Source of the DNA: a virus
Strand: one strand, 5' to 3'
Length of the DNA: 28,531 nucleotides
IMG/VR virus record: IMGVR_UViG_3300032073_000173
Coordinates: 1-28,531 of that record
The notes beneath the pieces were generated by a model, which searched no databases, was not told the DNA's origin, and worked only from the letters and a program-made list of their open reading frames with translations. Numbering within the stretch: position 1 is the first letter of the stretch; every line of letters begins with the position of its first letter. The translations under genes were made by a program, and so were the position numbers. Positions 22,208-28,322 of this stretch are shown piece after piece.

Positions 22208-22696
22208 ATGAATATATTTGTTGTAGATGCCAACCCCAAGACCGCAGCACAACAATTGTGCGATAAGCACGTTGTTAAGATGATTTTAGAGTCAGCACAG
22301 ATGCTTTGCGCTGTCTTTCCCAATGGCGATGCTCCATACAGGAGAGCGTTCTACAATCACCCTTGCACCAAATGGGCTAGAGAGTCAGTAGAGAACTACG
22401 AATGGTTAATAGATCATGCTTATGCCATGTGCCAAGAGTATACTAGACGTTACGGTAAGGTGCATAAGTCTCTTGATGCTATCCAATGGTGTGGATCTAA
22501 TTATCATAAGCTAAATATACCACGCAAGGGATTGACTAAATTTGCACAAGCAATGCCCGAACAATACAAAAACGATTGTTCAGTTACAGCTTACCGTTCT
22601 TATTATAACGGGGAGAAAGCTTACTTCGCTAAGTGGAGTAAGAGGCAAACCCCTTCTTGGTTTAGTCCCCAGATCGAATCATCTTGCACCAAATAA
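22208..22696 (+). CDS. Conserved phage protein resembling pyrimidine dimer glycosylase (Pyr_excise) family
   Basis: 162 residues. MNIFVVDANPKTAAQQLCDKHVVKMILESAQML matches, in layout, the N-terminus of Pyr_excise proteins (A..LD.kr..K...E..Q.l). It is followed by NHPCTKWARESVENYEWL, EYTRRYGKVHK and YRSYYNGEKAYFAKWSKRQT with a Trp/Phe end (PSWFSP), motifs shared by many marine phage homologues. If the family holds, it would act on damaged or modified bases. The last eight codons coincide with a dispersed repeat. The conserved phage family is sure; the enzymatic call is tentative. Confidence 0.6.
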   Translation: MNIFVVDANPKTAAQQLCDKHVVKMILESAQMLCAVFPNGDAPYRRAFYNHPCTKWARESVENYEWLIDHAYAMCQEYTRRYGKVHKSLDAIQWCGSNYHKLNIPRKGLTKFAQAMPEQYKNDCSVTAYRSYYNGEKAYFAKWSKRQTPSWFSPQIESSCTK

Positions 22697-22727
22697 GTGC
22701 CAGATCGAATGATATTTTTCCAAATAA
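22672..22727 (+). repeat. Two tandem copies of the GATC...AAATAA repeat
   Basis: GATCGAAT-N10-CAAATAA at 22672-22696 and again at 22703-22727, 31 bases apart. The first overlaps the 3' end and stop of the preceding gene. The second is noncoding and is followed by about 45 bases of A/T-rich sequence. Confidence 0.6.
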
Positions 22728-22772
22728 ACGATTAAAAATTAATTAAAAAAAATAAAAAGTTAATAAAATTAA

Positions 22773-23102
22773 TTAAATACTTTTTTTAATGTAACCTAAC
22801 AATTTTATTTGTGTAATTAGATTCGAAACATTAGTAACACAAATCTTTTTTGTCGTTACGGTGAGCGGATAATTCATCTCCGTATCTAATCTTATTCCTT
22901 CTTCTTTTATCTCTGGCGAAATGATTTCTGACACGAAATCGTATAAACCTTTTTCTTTTAATAGAGAATAGAAGTAATCTCTTTGTTCTTTCTGCGCTTC
23001 GACGATGACATCCATGCCATAATGAAGCTTGGCTACGCTTGTCAGATACCTAAAATATAATCCTTCGTTTGTGGTGAGTTCAGAAACTACTATTAGGGTC
23101 AT
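22773..23102 (-). CDS. Isolated minus-strand late gene, function unknown
   Basis: 109 residues, mixed alpha/beta: TLIVVSELTTNEGLYFRYLT, then DVIVEAQKEQRDYFYSLLKE and KGLYDFVSEIISPEIKEEGI. No catalytic motif or membrane segment that I can defend. The middle (LLKEKGLYDFVSEIISPE) faintly resembles HAD-type regulators, but the DxD motif is missing. The ATG at 23102 is preceded by GTGTAATT-N6. It is divergent from the AT-hook/RuvB block and convergent with the glycosylase-like gene. Confidence 0.6.
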   Translation of the reverse strand: MTLIVVSELTTNEGLYFRYLTSVAKLHYGMDVIVEAQKEQRDYFYSLLKEKGLYDFVSEIISPEIKEEGIRLDTEMNYPLTVTTKKICVTNVSNLITQIKLLGYIKKSI

Positions 23103-23108
23103 ACATTT

Positions 23109-23116
23109 AATTACAC
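23109..23116 (-). promoter_or_regulatory. GTGTAATT motif, candidate late promoter
   Basis: On the minus strand GTGTAATT, then AAATGT, then ATG 23102. It is the fifth example of the motif near a start codon, and it lies in an 87-base divergent gap that also holds a class A promoter on the plus strand. Confidence 0.6.
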
Positions 23117-23152
23117 AAAAGAATTTAAATTAAAAAAAACTCAAAAAAACGC

Positions 23153-23180
23153 TTGCGCCTATATTTTAAATGGATATAAT
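23153..23180 (+). promoter_or_regulatory. Sigma70-like promoter, TTGCGC-N16-TATAAT
   Basis: TTGCGC (23153-23158), 16 bases, TATAAT (23175-23180), nine bases to ATG 23190. It is probably the start of the AT-hook/RuvB/peptidase transcript. The leader would be about three bases. Confidence 0.68.
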
Positions 23181-23189
23181 AGACGGCAT

Positions 23190-23423
23190 ATGAACGAAAC
23201 ACCTAAGAAAAGAGGTCGCCCTGCGGGTTCAACTTCATTTACCAGAATCAAACTAAAAGATCTGGCTGATCAGTTGGGACAGCAAGCGACTATTGTAGTA
23301 TCCAAGCGGTGGTTAGAAGAGATTGGCTTGACAGTCGATGCTTCTCCCACTAAAACAGAATCAATCCAAGAAGCGACAGAGCCAGAGGAGAAAATCCAAT
23401 TCTCTGTCAATACATTTGAGTAA
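23190..23423 (+). CDS. Small AT-hook protein
   Basis: 77 residues. KKRGRPAGSTS near the N-terminus is an AT-hook (RGRP core), which binds the minor groove of A/T-rich DNA. After it comes RIKLKDLADQLGQQATIVVS, then KRWLEEIGL, a pattern common in phage small DNA-associated proteins, then an acidic tail. It is the first gene of the 23190 unit and overlaps the RuvB-like start by one base, so it may bring the ATPase to DNA. The motif is clear; the partnership is inferred. Confidence 0.72.
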   Translation: MNETPKKRGRPAGSTSFTRIKLKDLADQLGQQATIVVSKRWLEEIGLTVDASPTKTESIQEATEPEEKIQFSVNTFE

Positions 23424-24343
23424 TGAGCAAAACTACTGATATGTTTGAGGGTCTTATAGGACAAGACACATTAAAAACCAGACTAGGCTTTTATAAAGAA
23501 GCCAAACAAGCTACTGGCACACTTCCTTTTCTTCTTTTCAATGGAGCAAAAGGGTTAGGCAAGACAGAGTATGCAAAAGCATTTGCTAAAGCTCTAGGTA
23601 AACCCATGATTGAAATTAATTGTTCTACTATTCGTAATGCAGAGCAGTTCTTTGAACAGGTTTTTATTCCTGCGATTCTGGATAAAGATGTTACCATTCT
23701 ACTGGACGAAGCACACGCACTACCGAAGGATTTAGAAATGTCGTTTCTGACTATCTTCAATGTCGAGGGAGCTAAGACCAAACGATTTGAATTTGGTGAA
23801 TCAAGTTTCTTGTTTGACTTCCAAAGGCAGACTTTCTTGTTTGCGACTACGGAATTAGACAAATTGTTTCCTCCTTTTAAGGATCGCCTCACCCAATTAG
23901 ACTTTGAACCATATACTTCAGAGCAGTTGGGAGGCATCATTGCAAAGAAGTTAGACTGGATTACATTTAATGATGGAGTGATGGTTGACATTGCCGAAAC
24001 AGTTAGAGGTAATGCACGGTCTGCTATAAAAAGATCTTTAGAAATTAGTTGTTACGCTGAAGTTAATAACAGATCTAACTTCGGCAGAAAAGACTGGAAA
24101 GAATTGTGCGATCTCTTGGGCATCATGCCTTATGGTATCAATCATACCGAGCTACAGGTTATGCGTATCCTCAAGGATCGTGGAGCTTGCACCTTGCAAA
24201 TGATTTGTGCAGTCACTGGAATGTCTAGGACAGCTATACAGAAAGATGCAGAAGTCCACTTGTTAAAGAATGGTTTTATGAAGATAGATGGTAAGAGAGA
24301 GATCACAGGTAAAGGAATTAAAGCATTAGAGAGATTAAGTTAA
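23423..24343 (+). CDS. ruvB: RuvB-like Holliday junction AAA+ ATPase
   Basis: 306 residues, slightly shorter than bacterial RuvB (about 335). Walker A GAKGLGKT (41-48), Walker B TILLDEAHAL (Asp95-Glu96), sensor 1 FLFATTEL (138-145), and the arginine finger in PFKDRLTQL (Arg155) are all present. The C-terminal winged helix follows the RuvB order (HTELQVMRILKDRGACTLQM, then the terminal EITGKGIKAL). RuvB drives branch migration with RuvA in bacteria. I see no ruvA or ruvC beside it, so it may use the host RuvA or the phage AT-hook protein. The PD-(D/E)XK proteins could supply a resolvase. Confidence 0.85.
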   Translation: MSKTTDMFEGLIGQDTLKTRLGFYKEAKQATGTLPFLLFNGAKGLGKTEYAKAFAKALGKPMIEINCSTIRNAEQFFEQVFIPAILDKDVTILLDEAHALPKDLEMSFLTIFNVEGAKTKRFEFGESSFLFDFQRQTFLFATTELDKLFPPFKDRLTQLDFEPYTSEQLGGIIAKKLDWITFNDGVMVDIAETVRGNARSAIKRSLEISCYAEVNNRSNFGRKDWKELCDLLGIMPYGINHTELQVMRILKDRGACTLQMICAVTGMSRTAIQKDAEVHLLKNGFMKIDGKREITGKGIKALERLS

Positions 24344-24660
24344 TGACCAAAAAGAAAACATATAGTTTACCCTCCACAATAACAGTTGGAGGCATGAAGT
24401 TCAAGATAGAATTCAAAGAGATGGATGACTATGGAGAGATGGATTTTGATAAAAAGATTATTTGTATTAGGAAAGGTCTTAGTCCAGAGGATCAACTAGA
24501 TACTTTGATTCATGAAGCTCACCATGCGGCTTTAGGCATCAGTGGCTTATCGAACATTCTTGATTGTGAGAATACAGAAGAGGCTTTAGTAAGAATCGTA
24601 GATTATATGGTTATTCCTATTGTCAAAGAAGAATATAAGAAGTATATTAACGGCAAATGA
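24343..24660 (+). CDS. HExxH zinc protease-like protein (IrrE/ImmA-like)
   Basis: 105 residues. Short beta strands (TVGGMKFKIEFKEMDDYGEM) lead to DTLIHEAHHAALGISG with the HExxH zinc site (His57, His61) and then an acidic helix (CENTEEALVRIVDYMV) whose Glu could be the third ligand. This layout matches many phage IrrE-like/minimal gluzincin proteins. No HTH domain. It overlaps RuvB by one base and the next gene by ATGA. Confidence 0.7.
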   Translation: MTKKKTYSLPSTITVGGMKFKIEFKEMDDYGEMDFDKKIICIRKGLSPEDQLDTLIHEAHHAALGISGLSNILDCENTEEALVRIVDYMVIPIVKEEYKKYINGK

Positions 24661-24797
24661 GCGAAGAAAAAACATATTATATTGCACGCAGAGATTACCA
24701 GACAACTGCGCTTTTCATTGTTGACGATGAGGGTGAGGTATTATCCGAACCAATGGAGACAATGGATGAAGCAATGAAAGCTTTAGAAGAAATATAA
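24657..24797 (+). CDS. Small acidic protein (46 aa)
   Basis: MSEEKTYYIARRDYQTTALF then IVDDEGEVLSEPMETMDEAM: a short beta hairpin and an acidic helix. It starts by ATGA overlap with the protease-like gene and ends by TAATG overlap with the next. Both couplings favour a real gene. Confidence 0.6.
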   Translation: MSEEKTYYIARRDYQTTALFIVDDEGEVLSEPMETMDEAMKALEEI

Positions 24798-25072
24798 TGC
24801 AGAAGAGCAAATTATTTACAGTAGTAGACAAAGCAGGACAAAACAAAACTGTTTGTTGGTTGGGGAATGATCAATTTTCAGAGGACATTAAAACCTTTGA
24901 TCCAGACAGAGACGAAGATTTAGATTTAGTTGATTTAGATTCTGTCATTAGTTATTACTTCGAGAAGGATGAGCTAACCGAAGATAATGATTTGATTGGT
25001 ATGAATTGGGATGGGAAAGAGGATGATTACACAGTGATCGAAAAGATCATTCACACACATATTATTAATTAA
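24797..25072 (+). CDS. Acidic hypothetical protein
   Basis: 91 residues, very acidic (FDPDRDEDLDLVDLDSVISY, then YFEKDELTEDNDLIGM). No motif or membrane segment. Strong acidity could suggest a DNA mimic, but that is speculation from composition alone. Coupled by TAATG to the preceding small gene. Confidence 0.6.
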   Translation: MQKSKLFTVVDKAGQNKTVCWLGNDQFSEDIKTFDPDRDEDLDLVDLDSVISYYFEKDELTEDNDLIGMNWDGKEDDYTVIEKIIHTHIIN

Positions 25073-25088
25073 TTTAAAAGAATTTAAA

Positions 25089-25601
25089 ATGAGCAAAGGA
25101 TATACAAAACAAGAAGTATTGGAGTGGCAAGGTTGGGCCGAGAAGAGAAAAGTAATAGGACATATAGAATATGAGGTATTTTTGAGGAATGGATCAGAGG
25201 AGGGACAATTTGATGTAGACGTAAGAAAAGATATTGTTGATTCTAATAATGATATCGCCAACGGTGGTGAGTATATCGAAGGAGAGATCTTTGATGATTA
25301 CGATAAAGCGAAAGAAAGATTCTCGCAGTTTGTAAAAGAATATTTGGCGACAGGTGAACAGGTTGGCCACAACAATGAAGTAGAAATGGATAGGATGGCA
25401 GAGAAAGAAGGCAAACTTTTTCCAGTGAACCAAAGGAAAGCGTTATATCCTAATCTTGTCGGGAAAGAGGTAAAGTTAATAGAAAGAATTAGAAACATTT
25501 GCTCTACAAATGTAGATGTAGATTGGCTAGAGAATGATGCCAGTGAGGAATTCGCACGAATTGTTAAATTAATACAGGGGGAGATGAACGATGAAGTTTA
25601 A
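25089..25601 (+). CDS. Hypothetical early protein
   Basis: 170 residues. The N-terminal half is beta-rich and acidic (IEYEVFLRNGSEEGQFDVDV), and the C-terminal half is helical (QRKALYPNLVGKEVKLIERI). No catalytic motif. It follows a 16-base gap. An internal start is possible but the first ATG fits the spacing. Confidence 0.6.
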   Translation: MSKGYTKQEVLEWQGWAEKRKVIGHIEYEVFLRNGSEEGQFDVDVRKDIVDSNNDIANGGEYIEGEIFDDYDKAKERFSQFVKEYLATGEQVGHNNEVEMDRMAEKEGKLFPVNQRKALYPNLVGKEVKLIERIRNICSTNVDVDWLENDASEEFARIVKLIQGEMNDEV

Positions 25602-25608
25602 AGTATAA

Positions 25609-25764
25609 ATGAAAAGACTTTATAAGATTAAGATACTAGGTGGAGAAGAAGACGGCAACGTGAAAGGTTACTTCACAGAGGAGCAATTACCCAAAGCAAT
25701 CGACCTAATGACACAGAAATTTGGAAAAGATTGGGCATTCGACATACAAGAAGCAAATGACTAA
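25609..25764 (+). CDS. Small hypothetical protein (51 aa)
   Basis: MKRLYKIKILGGEEDGNVKG then YFTEEQLPKAIDLMTQKFGKDWAF. A beta hairpin and a helix. Placed between two clear genes with a seven-base gap before and an eight-base overlap after. Unknown function. Confidence 0.55.
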   Translation: MKRLYKIKILGGEEDGNVKGYFTEEQLPKAIDLMTQKFGKDWAFDIQEAND

Positions 25765-25969
25765 AGAAGAGTTTTACAACGACAAAGGAGAAAAAGTTGA
25801 GTTACACAAGTGTGAGGGGGGCGATTTCTATACCAACCCAAAGTATTGGGACTGTGAGTGTGAGGAAGATTATATCCACCTAAAAACAAAAAGACAATAC
25901 TGCTCCAAGTGCAAGTCCCTTCACTTCGAACAACCAGATTCGAGACAAAACGAAATAGATGCCCAGTAA
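25757..25969 (+). CDS. Zinc-ribbon-like small phage protein
   Basis: 70 residues from ATG 25757, chosen because it overlaps the preceding stop by eight bases; an upstream ATG at 25721 is unlikely. Cys residues are arranged as WDCEC...YCSKCK, then EQPDSRQNEI. The two Cys pairs fit a zinc ribbon, and the QPDSR.NE ending is common to a family of small phage proteins that I recognise but cannot name. Probably binds nucleic acid or protein. Confidence 0.7.
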   Translation: MTKEEFYNDKGEKVELHKCEGGDFYTNPKYWDCECEEDYIHLKTKRQYCSKCKSLHFEQPDSRQNEIDAQ

Positions 25970-26405
25970 TCACATAAGCAACAAGCCATATCACGACTGG
26001 TTAAAAGAACAAGCTAAATGCAAGTATCCTGTTACCTGCGAGCTTAACAACAAATGCATGGAAGAATTAATTTTATTAGCAAACAACAATAGAAACAACA
26101 ACATGAAAGCAACCATCAATATAACAGACACTATGCTCAATAAGAGTATAATTGACGCAAACAAATCAGTTTGTGAGCTAGCCAAACAATTCTCTTTTGA
26201 TTATTCAGAAGAAGAGAGTGGAGCCAAGCATCTAGTATCGGGTAAGTATCCTGATGGAACAGAAGCAAAGGTAACATTCTATAAGGCTAAGACCAGAGGA
26301 GACAAGAGAATCTCTATTACCAAACTAAAGCATCAAGCAGAGGCAGGTGATGTAGTAACACTCCAAAAGAATCGGGGCAAGATTAAGATCCTTATTAATG
26401 ATTAA
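25959..26405 (+). CDS. Conserved hypothetical phage protein
   Basis: 148 residues from ATG 25959. The C-terminal 100 residues (MKATINITDTMLNKSIIDAN ... SGAKHLVSGKYPDGTEAKVT) look like a separate conserved phage unit; an internal ATG at 26103 could be its own start. The first 48 residues have three Cys (QAKCKYPVTCELNNKCMEEL). I keep the longer frame because it overlaps the preceding gene by 11 bases, as is usual here. Confidence 0.6.
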   Translation: MPSNHISNKPYHDWLKEQAKCKYPVTCELNNKCMEELILLANNNRNNNMKATINITDTMLNKSIIDANKSVCELAKQFSFDYSEEESGAKHLVSGKYPDGTEAKVTFYKAKTRGDKRISITKLKHQAEAGDVVTLQKNRGKIKILIND

Positions 26406-26499
26406 GATTTTGTTGATATGGTGGAGTCTGGGATTCGTCCCTGTAATTATACTTTATTGTTTAATGTGTTCCTTCACTAAACTAATTAAAGAACTATGA
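26398..26499 (+). CDS. Micro membrane protein (33 aa)
   Basis: MIKILLIWWSLGFVPVIILY then CLMCSFTKLIKEL: one membrane helix with a short basic tail. Overlaps the preceding gene by eight bases and the next start by four (ATGA). Third to fifth member of a scattered set of micro membrane proteins. Confidence 0.55.
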   Translation: MIKILLIWWSLGFVPVIILYCLMCSFTKLIKEL

Positions 26500-26648
26500 T
26501 GGTAGAAGAACTATACGATGTAAAGATATTGGAGATGGCTAGAATAGCTTGTGCTTCAATACCAGAAGACCTGTGTGAGCAGATGGATTTGTCTGATGAT
26601 TTCTTTATTGAGATCAGAGATTACATACAAGATAAACTAAATGAGTGA
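26496..26648 (+). CDS. Small acidic helical protein (50 aa)
   Basis: MMVEELYDVKILEMARIACA then SIPEDLCEQMDLSDDFF. Two adjacent ATGs could serve; 26496 gives the ATGA overlap. Helical, soluble, no motif. Ends with an eight-base overlap of the next gene. Confidence 0.55.
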   Translation: MMVEELYDVKILEMARIACASIPEDLCEQMDLSDDFFIEIRDYIQDKLNE

Positions 26649-26853
26649 TTACAAATCTCCAGATGAGCTTATCAGAGAGCTTGTAAACGTCCTGTCATCT
26701 GCTGAAGCAGATCTTATAGCACTACGTCAGGTAGACAATTCTCGTAGGACTAAAGAGACACTAGGAGAGATATACAGAGTAAAAGAACTAGTAGAATACA
26801 ATAGCAAGTATTCCAACGCCAAGAGTATAGATTTATTCAACCGCCGTTTGTAA
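26641..26853 (+). CDS. Small coiled-coil hypothetical protein
   Basis: 70 residues, almost all helical (SPDELIRELVNVLSSAEADL, then YRVKELVEYNSKYSNAKSID). Last gene of the block that begins at 23190. Its stop lies inside a perfect 14-bp palindrome. Function unknown. Confidence 0.6.
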   Translation: MSDYKSPDELIRELVNVLSSAEADLIALRQVDNSRRTKETLGEIYRVKELVEYNSKYSNAKSIDLFNRRL

Positions 26854-26860
26854 TTACAAA
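26847..26860 (+). repeat. Perfect palindrome TTTGTAATTACAAA over a stop codon
   Basis: TTTGTAA and TTACAAA join without a spacer. A near copy of CGTTTGTAATTACA occurs 34 bases later (CGTTTGTAACTACA). It looks like a protein-binding site. The rest of 26861-27029 has no gene I can support, only A/T-rich sequence and a weak TATAAT at 27012-27017. Confidence 0.45.
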
Positions 26861-27029
26861 AACCCTTTTCTTTTCATTCGTTTGTAACTACAGAGAGTAT
26901 AAGATACATAGAGGGGAATATATAAGAGAATATACTATGGACATAGGAAATCCTGTATATAGTCAGAATAGCTTACTCCTTACTCTTTTTAATTAATTAA
27001 ATACCTTTTAATATAATTTAAAACAATTT

Positions 27030-27155
27030 ATGGACAACGGAACACCTTGGGGGACTATTATTCTATTCTTTTCATTCATTTTACTTGCCTTCTGTAAGGG
27101 GGAAAAGACATCACATAGAGACGAAGAGATAGACGATTACTGGTCTGATGGTTAG
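27030..27155 (+). CDS. Small membrane protein (41 aa)
   Basis: MDNGTPWGTIILFFSFILLA then FCKGEKTSHRDEEIDDYWSDG: one membrane helix and an acidic tail. It stands apart from the operon before it, with TATAAT 12 bases upstream of the ATG. The tRNA gene begins 13 bases later. Confidence 0.5.
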   Translation: MDNGTPWGTIILFFSFILLAFCKGEKTSHRDEEIDDYWSDG

Positions 27156-27168
27156 GATATAAGACCAA

Positions 27169-27241
27169 GGGTGTGTAGCCCAACGGCAGAGGCAACAGAC
27201 TTAAAATCTGTAAAGTGCGGGTTCGAATCCCGCCACACCCA
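27169..27241 (+). tRNA. tRNA, anticodon UAA (Leu codon UUA) with short variable loop
   Basis: A 73-base cloverleaf: acceptor GGGTGTG/CACACCC (seven pairs), D stem GCC/GGC with GG in the loop, anticodon stem ACAGA/TCTGT with loop CTTAAAA, a five-base variable loop AAAGT, T stem GCGGG/CCCGC with loop TTCGAAT, and discriminator A. U33 and the loop fix the anticodon as UAA. CCA is not encoded. Standard leucine tRNAs have a long variable arm; this one is class I, so its charging is open. A phage tRNA for UUA fits the A/T-rich coding. Confidence 0.9.
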
Positions 27242-27250
27242 GATCGCCCA

Positions 27251-27376
27251 GTTCAACCAAAATAATCTAAATAAACAAAAAGTGCGGATCGACCGAGATT
27301 GCCTTAAATAAACGTCAGGTCAACCGCACGTTATTAAATAAGCGATTAGCCAGATCAACCGAAACATTCTAAATAA
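27251..27376 (+). repeat. Cluster of four degenerate direct repeats
   Basis: Copies at 27251-27274, 27287-27311, 27318-27341 and 27353-27376 share G(A/T/G)TC(A/G)ACC, 9-10 bases, TAAATAA. Spacing is 31-36 bases, and each TAAATAA is followed by A/G-C/T-like bases and often GATTAG. A decayed fifth copy follows. This is the body of the gap between tRNA and the next gene (27242-27505); I see no protein in it. Iteron-like, but function unknown. Confidence 0.65.
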
Positions 27377-27473
27377 GTGATTAGGCGCAATCAAACAATA
27401 AGTTTTGTTGGTTTGTGTTTCTGTAATAAACTGTTTTGTTTTGTGCGTGTATTTTTTATTAATTTAAATGTTG

Positions 27474-27494
27474 ACCACCACCGTAGGTGGTGGT
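27474..27494 (+). repeat. Perfect 9-bp hairpin before the gene at 27506
   Basis: ACCACCACC, loop GTA, then GGTGGTGGT. It ends 11 bases before the ATG and no T-run follows, so it is more like an operator or an RNA switch than a terminator. AGTGTAACGGC lies between it and the start. Confidence 0.6.
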
Positions 27495-27505
27495 AGTGTA
27501 ACGGC

Positions 27506-27775
27506 ATGACTGAAACACCAGAATATCCATTACCGACTGTCCATATGAATGGCACAGGCAAACAAAGTCTTTTAAGTGATTACGAGAAAGTCGCTGATAG
27601 ACTCGACGAACTTCTCGAAGCCTTCCAGAGTATGCATTTCCACCCAAGAGATTATTATGTCGGCGGTGATGAAGCTTTCCGTAAAGCCATGAATGAGAGA
27701 TCGACCCATGCAATCGCACTCAATCAATTCCACGCATACATCATGGCTCACCTCGTCCATTTAAACAACCAGTGA
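27506..27775 (+). CDS. Conserved phage protein (PLPTVHMNGT family)
   Basis: 89 residues, helical. YPLPTVHMNGTGKQSLLSDY, then FHPRDYYVGGDEAFRKAMNE. I recognise the PTVH.NGT...L..dY and PRDYY motifs from a widespread phage hypothetical family. His-rich (seven) but no defined metal site. Overlaps the next small reading frame as GTGA. Confidence 0.75.
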   Translation: MTETPEYPLPTVHMNGTGKQSLLSDYEKVADRLDELLEAFQSMHFHPRDYYVGGDEAFRKAMNERSTHAIALNQFHAYIMAHLVHLNNQ

Positions 27776-27834
27776 TAGAAGTTTTTGTTTTAACCATTCT
27801 ACTATTAATAACAGCACTAAGAAAATGGACTTAA
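27772..27834 (+). CDS. Possible 20-aa membrane peptide
   Basis: From GTG 27772: MIEVFVLTILLLITALRKWT, essentially one membrane helix with a basic end. It overlaps the preceding stop (GTGA) and the following start by ten bases. It is too short to be sure. Support comes from coupling and from the similar peptides elsewhere in the window. Confidence 0.3.
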   Translation: MIEVFVLTILLLITALRKWT

Positions 27835-28307
27835 TTAAACTACATAAAATAAAAGAGTTTGCTCTGGAGGAGATGGACAAGTGGGGCATAGCTCATTGGA
27901 AATTTGTATGGGATACTAGGGCAGTGCGTCGATACGGCCAATGCAGATACCGCAGGAAAGAAATAGGTATAACTAAGAAACTAGCCAACATCAATACAAT
28001 AGAAGAAACAAAAGATGTTGTTCTCCATGAGATCGCCCACGCACTTACAGGCCCAGGACATGGGCATGACCTCGTATGGAAACGTATGTGTCGGAAGGTC
28101 GGGGCCAGACCAGAGAGATGCTACAAGCCTGAAGATAAAGGCGGGACAGTTAAAACAATAAAAGGAAAGTATAAGCTAGTTAATAAAGATACAGGGAAAG
28201 TATATAGATATTATCATCGCAGACCTAGAACAAGGAATTGGGATGGTCTATGGTTGGTGGGTAAGAAACAAGAGACCGAGGGAAAGTTGCAGGTCGTAAG
28301 AGTGTGA
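27825..28307 (+). CDS. SprT-like zinc metalloprotease-like protein
   Basis: 160 residues. An N-terminal helical region leads to VVLHEIAHALTGPGHGHDLVWKRMCRKVGA, which carries HExxH (His68, His72) and the GH..xW feature with third ligand His79 or His81 as in SprT/Spartan proteins. A basic C-terminal half with Arg/Lys/Tyr-rich strands follows (VYRYYHRRPRTRNWDGLWL), likely DNA-binding. Spartan-type proteases remove DNA-protein crosslinks; phage homologues are common but untested. Last gene of the window, followed by a terminator. Confidence 0.8.
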   Translation: MDLIKLHKIKEFALEEMDKWGIAHWKFVWDTRAVRRYGQCRYRRKEIGITKKLANINTIEETKDVVLHEIAHALTGPGHGHDLVWKRMCRKVGARPERCYKPEDKGGTVKTIKGKYKLVNKDTGKVYRYYHRRPRTRNWDGLWLVGKKQETEGKLQVVRV

Positions 28308-28322
28308 CATAATAAGAGGCAG

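Noticed and set aside
22754-22786. AAAAAGT...ACTTTTT as a bidirectional terminator between convergent genes
   Set aside because: The arms are pure A/T, the loop is long and the right arm lies inside the minus-strand gene; stability is too low to claim.
22773-23102. HAD-type phosphatase
   Set aside because: A short stretch resembles HAD cap regions but the catalytic DxD motif and Lys are absent.
26938-26997. 19-codon frame MDIGNPVYSQ...
   Set aside because: No coupling, no conserved pattern and no signal upstream; likely chance.
27169-27241. Ochre suppressor tRNA
   Set aside because: The seven-base loop CTTAAAA with U33 places UAA as the anticodon, which reads UUA; reading UAA would need UUA.
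27251-27376. CRISPR array
   Set aside because: The repeats are degenerate, the intervals between them are only 6-13 bases, and no cas genes are present.
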